A stretch of DNA of 64,000 nucleotides from Bretschneidera sinensis. Its lineage: Eukaryota > Streptophyta > Magnoliopsida > Brassicales > Akaniaceae. Numbering within the stretch: the first letter of the stretch is position 1; each line of letters begins with the position of its first letter. The position numbers and the translations under genes are program-made. The stretch lies in contig CM043698.1 in assembly GCA_023935145.1 (NCBI GenBank), forward strand, positions 79,686,001 through 79,750,000, read 5' to 3'. Below the pieces are notes generated by a model. That model made no database searches and was not told the origin of the DNA. It worked only from the letters and a program-made list of their open reading frames with translations. This document shows, in pieces, positions 46,438-57,930 of the stretch.

Positions 46438-49400
46438 ATGTTGAGTTTGAAGATGTCGCGTGGACTTGGTAGACTTAAAGGTGTGTTTATAAGGGTTAAG
46501 GTAGAAATTGATGTTGAGTCTGTGGTTCCTGAAAGGGAACATGTTGGTAGTGCACCTGGTACTAGTGGTGCAGTGAGGGATTCTGGTGCTGGGAGAGATG
46601 AGCTAAGAAAAACTCTTACTCATTCTCTTGAGAAGATGAATGCAATAGAGGGTAGAGTTGATAGTTTACAGCGTAGACTAGATAATAAGGTTAGATTAGA
46701 ACTTGATATTGTTGTAAATCCTATGAGGCATGAAATTCAAGAGGGAGAGGGTGAGTTTGCAGAGGAGTTGCAGGGAGATTTTTTTGCTAGATTTATTAAG
46801 TTGAAACCCCTGTCTTTTAAGGGATCTAATAACCCTTCAGATGCTGAATTATGGATAAAACATTTTGAGCATTTAGATGGTGTGTTGCTAGTGTTAGATA
46901 GGTAGAGCGTTGCTTTTGCTTCCTTTCAGTTAGAGGGTGAAGCCTCTGAGTGGTAGGATGATATTTTTCCAAGGCTGAAAATGGATGTAGATCGATCCTT
47001 AACCTGGAGTAGGTTTAAGGAGGTATTCTTTGCGAAGTATTTTTCAGATACTTTTAGATCCCGGCATGAGAGGGATTTTATTCAGTTGAGGTAGAATAAA
47101 ATGACTATGGCAAAATATGATGGAAGATTTGTGGCTTTATTGAGGTTTGTGCCAAAGTTGGTGAATATTGAGAAGAGAAAGTGTAAGAGATTTCTTGATG
47201 GCTTGCATTATGAGATACGTTCTACACTATCATATTTGAGGCATTAGAATTATGCTGTTTTTGTGGATATGTCGTTTCATATTGAGAATGACATTGTTGA
47301 GTTTAGGAGATGCAGAGAGTGGTTGAAAAGGATTAGACCTGAGGGTTTTAGAGGTGGTAGTATGAGTATTTAGGGTAGGCAACCACCCTAGAGGGGTCAT
47401 TCCTTTTCACAGGGACCCATTGTTTAGAGTCAATAGAGGCAGGTTGGATATATAACTTCAGTGGCTCAGAAATCTGTTGGTGGAAACCTTAGGTTTGGGA
47501 AACAAACTATGGGAGCTGGAGGATTTGGTAGATGTGGGAAAATGCCACCAAAAAGAGTTAGTAGTGTTGTATATGATAGAGGGACCAGAGCATGTTATAG
47601 GTGTAATTAGATAGGACATCTATATCAAAATTGTCCTACCTTGATATGTTTTGTTTGTGGAGAGGGTGGGCATATCAGTATGGATTGTTCATTGAGGAGA
47701 TCGATTTATAATGTTGGAGGTGTTAGGAGAGGACAATCAGAGAGAGGTTTTGGATTTGGGAGTATTTGGGGTAAAGCTTTAGGTAGAGGAGCAGTTACTA
47801 AGAGAAGACGTGGTGGTCAAACACAACCCAGAGAGAGTGGAGTATATGGACTGACCCAGCAGGATATCCAAACAACTCTTGATGTCGTAATGGGTACGGT
47901 ATCTATCCTTAATATACCTGCTAGATTATTGATTGATCATGGTGTAACTCATTCTTTTGCATCTAGTACTTTTATAAAATCTATCAATGCATATATTAGT
48001 CTTTTGATTAATAATATTATTGTTGAGGTTCCCATTGAGGATAGAGTTGTGATCAGAAATGTTTATCGAAGATGTGTGATTCGTATGGGTGATAGAGAAT
48101 TTGAAGTAAATTTATTTTCTCTAAACATGATTGATTTTGATTTAATATTGAGGATGGATTGGTTGTCAGCATATCATGCCTGTGTTAATTGTTTTAGGAA
48201 GAAGATAGTGTTAAGAATACTTGGGTAAAAGGGGTTAAACTTTCAAGGAGAACATAAGATACTTTCACATTATCTTATTTCTGGCTTGATTGCTAGCAAA
48301 TGGTTGAGGAAGAGATGTGAGGGGTATTTAGCATATTTGGTGGATCCTAGTAAGAAGGGTAGAAATCTAGAAGAAATATAAGGGGTGAAAGATTATTCTA
48401 ATCTATTTTTTGATGAGTTGTCTGGTTTGATTCCTAGTAGGGAGATTGAGTTTTCTATTGATGTGATTTCAGATTCGACACCTATTTCAATAGCACTCTA
48501 AAGAATGGCACCCGCTGAGTTGAGATAACCAAAAGTTCAACTTCTGGAATTGTTAGACAAACAAATTATTCACTTTAGTGTGTCACCATGGGGAACTCCT
48601 ATATTATTTGTGAAGAAGAAAGATGGAACAATGAGATTTTGTATAGACTACAGACAACTGCATAGGATAACCATTATAAAAAAATTTCCTTTACCCATGA
48701 TAGATGATTTGTTTAAACAGTTGCAAGGAGTGAGGGTGTTTTCTAAGATAGACCTGAGATCAGATTATCATCAATTGAGGATTAAAGAGGGAGACATGCT
48801 TAAGACTGCTTTTAGAACACGTTATGGACACCATGAGTTTCTTGTGATGCCATTTGGGTTTACTAATGCTCTAGCAACATTCATGGATTTGATGTGCCCA
48901 GTGTTTAAACCCTTTCTTGATAAGTTTGTGGTTGTATTTATTGATGACATTATAGTATATTCTAAGAATCATTAAGAACATGTGAAGCATTTAGAAATTG
49001 TGTTGGAGATTCTGAGGAGTGAGAGATTATATGGTAAACTTTCTAAATGGGAATTCTGGTTGAAGGAAGTAACTTTCTTGGGGCATGTAGTATCTGGAGA
49101 TGGCATAGCAGTTGATCCATAGAAAGTAGAGGCAATATTAACTTTGGAGAGACCGACTAATGTAACTAAGATTAGAAGCTTATTGGGATTGATAGGTTGT
49201 TACAGAAGATTTATTCATAACTTTTCTATAATAGCTACAACTTTAACTAGATTGACCAGAAATGAAGTGAAGTTTGTGTGGTCTGAGGACTGTGAGAAGA
49301 GTTTCCAATTGTTGAAGGAGAAATTAATTACTACTCCAATGTTGGTGCTTCTTTTTGGTGATAAAGGATTTGTTGTGTATAATGATGCATCACATCAAGG

Positions 49401-51277
49401 GCGGGGATGTGTGTTGATGCAACATGGGAAGGTAGTGGCCTATGCTTCCAGGCAATTGAATAATCATGAGAGAAATTATCGACCCATGACTTAGAGTTGG
49501 CTACCATAGTATTTGCTTTGACGATTTAGAGACATTATCTGTATGGAGCCACTTGTGAGATATTTACTGACGAATAGAGTTTGTCATATTTACCTACCTA
49601 GATAAAGTTGAATTTAAGGTAGAGGCATTGGATGAAGTTGATTAGTGATTATGATTGTATAATTCATTACTATATAGGGAAAACGAATGTGATAGTTGAT
49701 GCATTAAGTAGAAAGTGTACATGAAGGTTTGCTACTATAGAGAGTCATGATTTGAATTTGATGGTAGAGTTGAGAGAGATAAGAATGAAGTTGAATATCA
49801 GTGATAGAGGAGTATTGTTGGAAAACATGGTTGTACAATCATCAACTATAGAATGCCTGCTAGAAATGCAAAGTAGAGATGATGAGATAAAGAAAATTAA
49901 ACAGGAAGTGTTGAGTGGAAAACAATCTGAGCTCAGAATTAGAGATGATGGTATATTGGTATCGGGACACAAGATTTGTGGTCCCAATGATGCTGAGCTG
50001 AGGAAGAAGATTTTGAGAGAGGCTCATGATTCAGTGTATTCGATGCACCCGGGTAACAATAAGATGTATAGAGGATTGAGAAAAAATATCTATTGGTCAG
50101 TGCTGAAGAGGGATGTAGATAAATATATTTATAGATGTTTGGTATGTCGGTAGAAGAAATCAGAGAATAGATATCCGACAAGCTTATTACAACATCTTCC
50201 AGTGCCTAAATGGCTATGGAAGAATGTGAGTATGCATTTTGCTTCTAGTTTTCCCCATACCTAGAGAGTTCATGATGTTGTGTGGTGATAGATAGACTTT
50301 CTAAGTCATCTCATTTTCTTCCAATTAAAACTACTCAGAGTATTGAAAGGTTAGTTGAACTGTATATAGCTGAGATTGTGAGATTACATGGAGTACCATT
50401 GAGCATAGTGCCAGATAGAGATGCTAGATTTACATCTAGATTTTGGAGAGGATTTTAAAAAGCCATGGGTATGCAGTTACAGTTTAATGCAACTTTTCAT
50501 CATCAAACAGATGGGCATATGTATAGGATTATTCAAATACTATAAAACATGTTGAGGGCTAGTGTGATGAGTTTCTCAGTGAGTTAGGATGCTTACTTAA
50601 CCTTAATTGAGTTTTCTTATAATAATTAGTATCAAGTTAGTAGTGGTAGGAGGTATAGAACTTTTGTATGTTGGGAAGAAGTGGGAGAGAGAAAGATATT
50701 TGGTTCATAAATTATTGAGTTAACAACTAAGAGGATCAAATTGGCTAGAGAGAACCTTATAATAGCACAAAGCAGATATAAGAGTTATGCTGATAACAAG
50801 AGGGGACCTTTTGAGTTTCAAGTAGGTAATTGGGTATGTCGAAAGATATCTCCATGGAAAGGCATGTTGAGATTCAAAAAGAAATGAAAGTTGACTCCGA
50901 GGTATGTGGGACCATATGAGATTATTGAGAGAGTTGGGCCAATGGCGTATAGACTTGAATTGCCTTTAGAGTGAAATAATTGCCTAATATATTTCATGTT
51001 TCCTTTTTGAGAAAATGTTTACATAATGAATCCCATAGTATTCTGAGTCAAGCTGTAGATCTTCAAGGGGATTTTAACTTTTGTGCAAGTTCCAGTCAGA
51101 ATTTTAGACATAAAAGATCAAGTCTTACGTAATAAAGTCATTCCGTTAGTACTAGTGTTATGGCAGAATCGTGACATTAAAGAGATTACGTGGGAACATG
51201 AGGCAAGCATGAGAAAAGATTATCCTCAACTTTTTCATAAGATAGGTAAGAAAATTTTTAGGGAGAAATTTTTATAA
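46438..51277 (+). pseudogene. Gypsy gag-pol polyprotein with chromodomain, interrupted mainly by stop codons
   Basis: One frame holds from 46,438 to about 49,480. Gag: SVVPEREHVGSAPGTSG, LKPLSFKGSNNPSDAELW; two CCHC knuckles (CYRCN*IGHLYQNC, CFVCGEGGHISMDC). Protease: LLIDHGVTHSF (Asp kept, usual Ser is His). [46 protein letters not shown] and the catalytic [10 protein letters not shown]. RNase [20 protein letters not shown] one-base loss near 49,482 shifts the frame; integrase follows with its zinc region (AHDSVYSMHPGNNKMYRGLR, YRCLVC), core ([20 protein letters not shown]) and C-terminus. The chromodomain ends it (VRILDIKDQVLRNKVIPLVL, DYPQLFHKIGKK). Gag has nine in-frame stops, all TAG, mostly where Gln or Trp is expected. 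Not functional. Confidence 0.9.
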
Positions 51278-51289
51278 GGTGGGGAGAAT

Positions 51290-53009
51290 TATAATACACA
51301 TACCCTTGATATAAAGGTAAATAAGTAGTTTGAATTACATATTGAAATTATACATGCATACATAATGATTGAGAAGTTAAATTTGAAAGAATTTGTGAAG
51401 ATAAATGTTGAATGAAATTGAAAGTTAAATTTGAAATAATTTTTGAGAAATATGTTGAATAATTTTATTTGAAAAGAGTTAGAAATTTTACAAAGAAAAA
51501 AGTATATAAATTTTTGAAAGATTGAAGGAAAGAGTTAGAATTTTTTTGAAAGATGTTGGAAATTTTTTCAAAGTTTAAAGATTGGACCGGTTGACCGTAC
51601 GGTCGACTAGTGACCCAATTGGTCGACTAATTGGTTGGTTAATAGGGTGACCGGTCAACCCAATCGACTGGCTGGGTGGACCAGTTGGCTGGCAGCCGAT
51701 CGATAGTGCGAAAATGACTTTTTGGTAATTCTGGATAGAAAGTTGGTCGACTGGTGGAGAACTGGTCGGTTGGTAGCCGATGGGCAAGTCAAGTGGCAAA
51801 CTTGTAATTTTGGTTAAATGTTCAACTAGTCGATCGAAAAGTTTCTTATAAAAATGATTTGAGAAGTTAGAAAACATTTTCAAACGTTTGAAACTTGAAT
51901 TCTCTCTCTATGGAAACACTCTCAAACACTCAGAAATTAAGGGATTAGTAATCCTGACTTTGAAATCAAATCAATTTACGGAAGAAATTCAAGATTTTCG
52001 GAAGAAGAGATTTGAAAAGGTAAATTTATGAATTTGATTATAAGAAGTTCAAACTTGAAGAGTTGTTCTTCTACCATTCTTTAAAAGAAAATTTGAATTT
52101 GGATTTAAACTGAAAGTAAAAGGATTTCGTTGAAATCTTTGAAATTGAAAAGATAAAGATGCATTCATGAAATCTAAATCGGTACAGAATATAGAAATTT
52201 AAAGTATGAGATAGAGAAATTAATGAATATGTTATGATTAGGTGGTGGTGGTAAGCAATCTGAAGAAATTACTGAGAGGAGTAGGAAAGGAAATGAGGTG
52301 GTCTATGAGTAGCTTTACGTGCTACATTGTGAGTTGAATTTACTATTAGTAAGCGAGTCGAACGTGAAAAACTACAGAAAATTTGAATTAATAATAATAT
52401 GAGATAATTATTAAAATATATTATGAATATGCTGATTAATGAAATATATGTGATATGTGATGATTGGATGATTAAATAAGAAATATGAATATATGAGAAG
52501 TTAATGAGATTATATCATCTAAAGAATAAGCTCATAGAAATTAATGATATATAGAAGAGATGATTTGATATATACAATGAAAAGGAAGTTTTCATGTGAT
52601 GTTATGATATGCCTACTTGTATGTCATTGATAACATATGCATAGAGGGAAGACCAGAACCATGTCTGGTATGGATAAAACATGTCGACATGTAGCAAGAA
52701 GAGTTGAGAAGTTATACCAAAGATTAGTATTGATAACCTATACATTGATAGTATGGAGAAATGAGAAATGAAATGATGAGAAAGAAAAAATAAATGAAAT
52801 AATGAGAAAGAAAAAAAGAAATGAAATGATGAAAGAGGTTGTGGATTCATTCATGTTTATTTTAACTATTGTGATGCTACGACATCAAATTGTTTATGAA
52901 AGTATTGACAATGTGAATATGAGTCTCGTGATGAGACAATTATGATAAAAATTTGTTGAATATGATATTATTATGATTTTTATAGAATGATTATTATGTT
53001 GTTTGATTG
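51290..53009 (+). repeat. 3' LTR of second Gypsy element, truncated
   Basis: Begins TATAATACACATACCC (first G mutated) after the polypurine tract AAGGTGGGGAGAAT (51,276-51,289). It follows the 5' LTR until GTTGTTTGATTG at 53,009, equal to about 45,810 in the 5' copy, so about 540 bp is missing. Unrelated CACTA sequence starts at 53,010. Confidence 0.88.
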
Positions 53010-53099
53010 CTCCTACACCATTTGTTGCACCTGCTGTTGAAATTGTTGTTGCATTTCCTATTTTTAATGTAGACATTAACGGTACATTTCATGTTGTTG

Positions 53100-53300
53100 C
53101 TACTCCATGCTATCCACATGTGTTTGTAAGACTTTCCTTCTTTGCCTCTCTTCTTTTAGTTCTTGCTGCGTCGTTCTTACATCAGTGAATGATGTAAAGC
53201 ATAATGAAGTGGATCTGCATGAGAAACTGCTTGGAGAGTCGCAAAACAGAACACCAAAGCCATAAAACTGACCCTTCTCTATCCCACTAGGTGCTTGCAA
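53100..53300 (-). pseudogene. Plant transposase (Ptta/En/Spm) fragment
   Basis: The minus strand reads SGIEKGQFYGFGVLFCDS, then DVRTTQQELKEERQRRKVLQ and a further charged helical stretch. The KG-x-YGFG motif followed by a Ser/Thr-rich region and a glutamine/charged coiled-coil is the pattern of the C-terminal part of the plant Ptta/En/Spm transposase-associated protein in CACTA elements. Only about 65 codons are open. The neighbouring CACTA terminus supports the call. Confidence 0.55.
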
Positions 53301-53461
53301 CCACTCTTAGAGATCGATCTTAGCTTGTAAAGATGCTTCAAATTCCCCACTATTCATTTCTTGTATGAGTCGCTTATATGTTTTCTACAATAAAAATTAA
53401 TCCATACGATCAATAAAGGGGTTTTCTCCTAAACAATATTAATAACAAGAGTTATTTTTTT

Positions 53462-54185
53462 GCATAAGTAAAAAAAATATTATATATATACTATAGTCTC
53501 TTATGTCGTATGATCAACATATTCTTCTGTCCCCGAGCGCTTAGGGGTCCTATTAAATACCTCAATAGGAGTAGCTATTCTGTCCAACTTCTGGTACTAC
53601 ACATTGCAATCCCTCGTCTATAATCACAATCCCTCACTGAAAACTGGCCTGAAAATACTCTCTTGTCGTGAATTAAACCACTTTCACCGATGGAATTTAA
53701 TTACCTCGGTGAATCTCCCTAGTATATATAATATATATTAAATAATAATACATATGTTATATATACTATATATTATATATGTACTATAATAATATTTGAT
53801 CATTTCACCGAGGGACGTGTAACTCGAGTAAAAAATATATTTTATATATATACTATAGTCTCTTGTGCCATCTGATCAACATATTCTTCCGTCCCCGGAT
53901 GCTTATGGGTCCTATTAAATACTTCAATAGGAGTAGGTATTCTATCCAACTTCTGGTACTGTGCATTGCAATCCCTCGGCTATAATCACAATCCCTCACT
54001 GAAAACTGCCCTGAAAATACTCTCTTGCTGTGAATTAAACCACTTTCACCGAGGGAATTTAATTCCCTCGGTGAATCTCCCTAGTATATATAATATATAT
54101 TAAATAATAATATATATGCTATATATACTATATATTATACATGTACTATAATAATATTTAATCCTTTCACCGAGGGACACATGTT
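53462..54185. repeat. Tandem duplication, 362-bp unit, in CACTA subterminal region
   Basis: Two head-to-tail copies (about 53,462-53,823 and 53,824-54,185). Both contain CTATAGTCTC, TTCTGGTACT, GCAATCCCTCG, CTGAAAACTG and a hairpin arm CACCGAGGGA. The second has an almost perfect palindrome around 54,045-54,077 (TTCACCGAGGG...CCCTCGGTGAA); the first copy of it has two mismatches. Confidence 0.85.
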
Positions 54186-54241
54186 TTTTTAGTGATAATC
54201 CATCATTAATGTTAGTTTTTCTTGTAGTGATGCTTCCATCG

Positions 54242-54472
54242 TTAAAAAACGGAGTTTGTAGCCCTGACCTTCCAGTTCGACCTGTGTTCCTTGGATTCCT
54301 CCAATCCAAAATTCCTATCAGTAAGAGCCTCGGTATCTGCGGCAGCAGAAGACAAGGGTAGAGCAGAAGCAAGTAGCACAATAAAAATAGCTGGAACAGA
54401 AGAGCGAGCAAAGAATATAAGTAAGTAGTACAACAAGAGTTGCAATACTATAAGAATGTACCACATATTCAA
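54242..54472 (-). other. Small ORF with signal-peptide-like start, uncertain gene
   Basis: The minus-strand ORF of 76 codons begins MNMWYILIVLQLLLYYLLIF, continues hydrophobic to LPLSSAAA, then a polar tail DTEALTDRNFGLEESKEHRS ending NSVF. It looks like a signal peptide plus a short secreted tail. The 300-bp island lies between a hAT end (54,532) and a CACTA end (54,229). I do not recognise a family, and an old repeat remnant is equally possible. Confidence 0.25.
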
Positions 54473-54531
54473 GTACTACCACTTCAGCTCCTTAAGATAC
54501 CTCAGACCCCGTCACCTAATTCTACTGCATC

Positions 54532-55905
54532 TAGTGTTTTCAGAGGCGATGGCGTTGGACGAGGTGTTTTGCCTCAATGAGGCAAGACGTAAGCCCCGAG
54601 GCATTGAAGCGTAAGCTTTTTGAAATGTTGGGGCGTTTTGAATAAAATAATATCAATTAAATTATAAAAATACTAAAAAAAATTGAAATAATGTAAATAA
54701 ATTAATTATCAATCAACTTGCATAATTTAAGACCTAGGAATGAATATTTATCAAAATATTTCATAAACATACGTTAACATCACAAACACAATGTTAAGTG
54801 TTTGTTGTTTATGCACCTACAATGATATAACAAATTCACATACATCTCATATTTCATAAATAAATCACAAATCACACTCCAAAAATCAAATTATAATTTT
54901 CAAATTGACCAATCAATTTATCACAAACACGTTCCAAATTTCAACAAACACAAAAAACACAATGCTAAGTGTCATATGTTTAATGTTTAGGGTTTACACA
55001 TTTACATTGATATAACAAATTCATATACATAAATCTATTAAAAGCAAAAAATGAGATAGTATAGCAAGTAAAATCATTCAATGGGCTCTAATTGGGTCTA
55101 ATCTAGTTTGCTTGAATCTTTTTCAATCTTGAGTCTCTTGACTTATATAAAAAATTACACAAGTTACATATAATTATAACAACATATGATATTGAGACCA
55201 ATGATTCCACATATATGTGACCATCTATAATAATATTTTTTTCATACTTGACCCTATCTTATGTGTTTGTTTATTTGATGATCCACAAGTAAAATAAACC
55301 ACATTCTATTGTAGGAACAGGTGTATGAGTCTTCTCTCTCTGCAAAGGTTCAATTGGCACAGTCCTAATGGCATCAACATCGAATAATTGTTCTTCTTCA
55401 AGCCAAGAAGGATCACTAGGAAGAAAAGATGACTCTTGCTCTACCATCCACTCATCATCAAAGTCAATCTCCTCCACCAATATAGAATTAATTTTTTTGC
55501 TTCTTTATTTCAATGTAGTGTTGTATTTAACATAAACCAAAACATTCAATCTTTTGTGTTCAAGCCTATTCCTCTTTTTTGTGTGGATCTACAAAATCAA
55601 TTTTTTTTTTTTTACAAAAAAGGAAGAAACTTTGAAGAAACTGAAGTGTTTATGAAAATGAAATGCTATGCGAAAATTGATAGTTCTGGAAACCTGAAAC
55701 TTCACAAATGAGACTAAAAAAAAAGAAAATGAAGGCAAATAGTCCCTTAGCCTTTATAGCCGAACCGTGACATTAAATACATCTTTAATACATAGTAAAT
55801 GTTTAAAATACCAAAAAGCACTTTGGGCAGTTCAAATGTCATTTTTTAATCAATGCAACAATTCACGAGAGGCGCCTCACGAAAATAAAACACCTCATCA
55901 CTATA
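54532..55905 (-). mobile_element. hAT transposon copy related to 8,372-9,364
   Basis: The left end TAGTGTTTTCAGAGGCGATG and the next 250 bp are the reverse complement of the right end of the element at 8,372-9,364 (same GGCGTTGG, GAGGTGTTTTGCCTC and TTTTGAATAAAATAATAT blocks). The right end near 55,905 has mirrored GAGGCGCCTC and AAAACACCTCATCAC motifs, but the inverted repeat is poor and no 8-bp target duplication is evident. The interior differs from the shorter copy and includes a possible transposase tail at 55,271-55,480. Confidence 0.65.
55271..55480 (-). pseudogene. Possible C-terminal tail of a hAT transposase
   Basis: An acidic open frame: EEIDFDDEWMVEQESSFLPS, DPSWLEEEQLFDVDAIRTVP. 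Plant hAT transposases often end in an acidic, Trp-containing tail after the dimerisation domain, and the position and strand fit the surrounding element. The diagnostic dimerisation domain itself is not visible, so this is an inference from location and composition. Confidence 0.3.
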
Positions 55906-55906
55906 G

Positions 55907-56575
55907 ATAAATTAAGGCTTTAGCTATACAAATCTCGTCGAAATGGAACTACGACTTCCACACCATACAATTCCACCCAAGCAGAAGAAGAATTAAGGCA
56001 TTAGCTATACAATTCCTGTTGAAGTGGAACTACAACTTCCATGCCATATTGTTCCACCTGATCAGAAAAGGAATTAAGGCTTCAGCTTTACAATTCCCTC
56101 TAAAGTGGAACTACGACTAGCACGAAATATAGTTCCACTTGAGCAGGAGAGGAATTAAGGCTTCAACTATACAATTGTTGTTGAAATGGACCTATGGCTT
56201 CCATGACATATAATTCAACCCGAGTAGAATATGAATTAAGGCTTCAGTAATACAATTCCCATTGAAGTGGAACTACGATTTCCACCCCATATAGTTCCAC
56301 CTGAGCAGAAGAGGAATTAAGGCTCTCACTATACAATTCCCGTCGAAGTGGAACTACGAATTCCACGGCTATACAGTTCCACCTGAGCAGAAGAAGAATT
56401 AAGGATTCAACTATACAATTCCCGATGAAGTGAAACTACGACTTTTATAGCTTTACAGTTCCACTTGAGCAGAAGCGGAATTAAGGCTTCAACTATACTA
56501 TTCCCACTAAAGTGGAACTATGGCTTTCACAGTCATATAGTTACATCTAAGCCAAAGTAGAACTAACACTTTCAC
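55907..56575 (+). repeat. 81-bp minisatellite of hairpin-forming units (about 8 copies)
   Basis: AATTAAGG recurs at 55910, 55991, 56072, 56153, 56233, 56315, 56397 and 56479, a period of 80-82 bp. Each unit has inverted arms AAGTGGAACTA...TAGTTCCACTT around a variable loop of 15-20 bp. The units are diverged from each other, and the array stops at a decayed ninth unit. Confidence 0.92.
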
Positions 56576-56747
56576 AGGCCCAAAATTTCATTTAATAGCT
56601 GTTCAGTCCTCTAAGGGCCCACCAAAGCCTACACCAAGGTGCACAGTCAAAACATGAACAGTAAGGAAGGCATAAAAAAAGAATTATACTCCCTTAGAAA
56701 ACTCTTCAAACTTTTAAGGGAGTGGTGAACTTTCAAGGGAGTGGGGG

Positions 56748-57287
56748 CATATTATATGGACAAAACTAAACGATTTAGTAATACTGGACATTTGGACACA
56801 TGTTAATGACTAACCACCCTAGGCTGAGTAAAAGTCAGACCTCTGCAAATACACAATGATGGAATCATTGCCTTAAATCTGAAGATGCTATCCTCGGTCA
56901 GCATAGGTCGCATCACACAAGGTTCAAGGCACAAATATCACATCCCTGTTGAAACCCACCTCGGGACCTTAGGTAGAGGATCTCTAGAGACCTTTTAAAA
57001 TGACTCTAACCCTCATAAAAGAATAGAGTTTTTTGACAGCCAAAACCACTTCACCTCTCTCTCTACCATTTCGGTATTTCTCTAAGCCTTTCCTTTACTT
57101 CACTTCGGTACACCTACTAACTTAACCATCAGAGGCTCATTCTCAAAGAATCCAACTCTAGTTGGTTTTCTTTGTAGGAGTTTATGTATCACATTGATGT
57201 ATTTACAGGAACGAGGCCGACAAAGTTTTTTTCTTCATCAATCTAAGGCTAGTGGACTAGAGTACCCCAGCTTCTTTTTGGCATTAA
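56748..57287 (+). repeat. Probable LTR of a Tat/Ogre-type Gypsy element
   Basis: Preceded by a polypurine-like AAGGGAGTGGGGGCA (56,732-56,746). Inside, TAACTTAACCATCAGAGG and TTTCTTTGTAGGA resemble the conserved LTR motif of plant Tat/Ogre elements (usually ACTGACTTGAGCGTCGGAG...CTTTGCAGG). It probably ends GGCATTAACA. The 81-bp minisatellite just upstream would then be its 3' untranslated region, which in this group often carries tandem repeats. Ends are approximate and no partner LTR is in the window. Confidence 0.5.
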
Positions 57288-57922
57288 CAACTATAATTAA
57301 TGCAAAATTTTACTTAAATTTACAATTATATTTTTATATATAGTTTATATACACACTCATAAATTTTTTTTTTTGAAAAACTTCTAAACCTAAATACAAG
57401 TTTAAAATTTCAATGTATTTGAAAGCATTTGTTTCTTGTTAACAAGTGGATTTAAGACACACCAAATTTTATAATCTCAATAATCTCTTTATTTTAACTA
57501 AGAAGTTTCTAAAATGTGTATAAGAGGTTAGGACTACTATATACAAGCCACAGATAAATAGTAAGTTGTATCATGTGCTAATAGCTAGCTATTAATACTA
57601 TATTAGTACTCCCCCTCTATAGCTTCGATTTTAGCTGCTATTCTTACATCGATAGTTTCGATATGTTTTGAGGATTGCAATGGTTTACCTATATACAAAT
57701 CTTCGAAGTAATGTTGCTTCACTGCATTTTGGTTTCGGTTTGAAGACAACCTTTGCAAGGTAGCTTTAGATACTAGTTTAATTGTTTTTCAAGGTAATCA
57801 TGTAATTTTGTTTATTTCTCATGAGGTCTTGGTTTATGTTTCCCTCGCTTTGCTTGTTTGTGTACGTTTAATTTTATTTTAATTTTTTTTATCCAAAAAA
57901 AAAACTAAAAATAAGTAATAGT
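57288..57922. other. Intergenic DNA, no gene seen
   Basis: AT-rich; nothing recognisable apart from homopolymer runs. Confidence 0.5.
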
Positions 57923-57930
57923 ATTTTAGT

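Larger units (their letters stand above)
44106..53009 (+). mobile_element. Ty3/Gypsy (Tekay-like) retrotransposon with truncated 3' LTR
   Basis: 5' LTR (44106-46351), PBS, one long gag-pol region (46,438-51,277) ending in a chromodomain, a polypurine tract and a 3' LTR that stops abruptly at 53,009. The internal region is clearly related to the element at 24,780-32,975 (same PBS context, gag knuckle, RT and integrase), but the LTRs share only islands, so they are sister families. Domain order and the terminal chromodomain place it in the chromovirus Tekay/Del group. With the 3' end cut off, no target duplication can be read. Confidence 0.92.
53010..54229 (-). mobile_element. CACTA (En/Spm) transposon fragment
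   Basis: The right boundary at 54,216-54,229 reads CACTACAAGAAAAA on the minus strand, the canonical CACTA terminal repeat. Inside are a 362-bp tandem duplication rich in CCCTCGGTGAA motifs (subterminal-type repeats) and a piece of Ptta/En/Spm transposase. The other end is missing: sequence begins abruptly at the truncated Gypsy LTR. The fragment is 1.2 kb and not autonomous. Confidence 0.78.

Noticed and set aside
46438..47640. Stop-codon (TAG) reassignment to explain the all-TAG pattern
   Set aside because: Nearby intact genes end normally (the kinase ends with TAG), and TAA, frameshift and catalytic-site changes elsewhere in the element show ordinary decay.
51575..51883. Minus-strand ORF rich in GCQPTGPP and SIGL motifs (also 44,400-44,645)
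   Set aside because: Translation of the GATCGG/GTCGAC palindrome cluster of the Gypsy LTR, not a protein.
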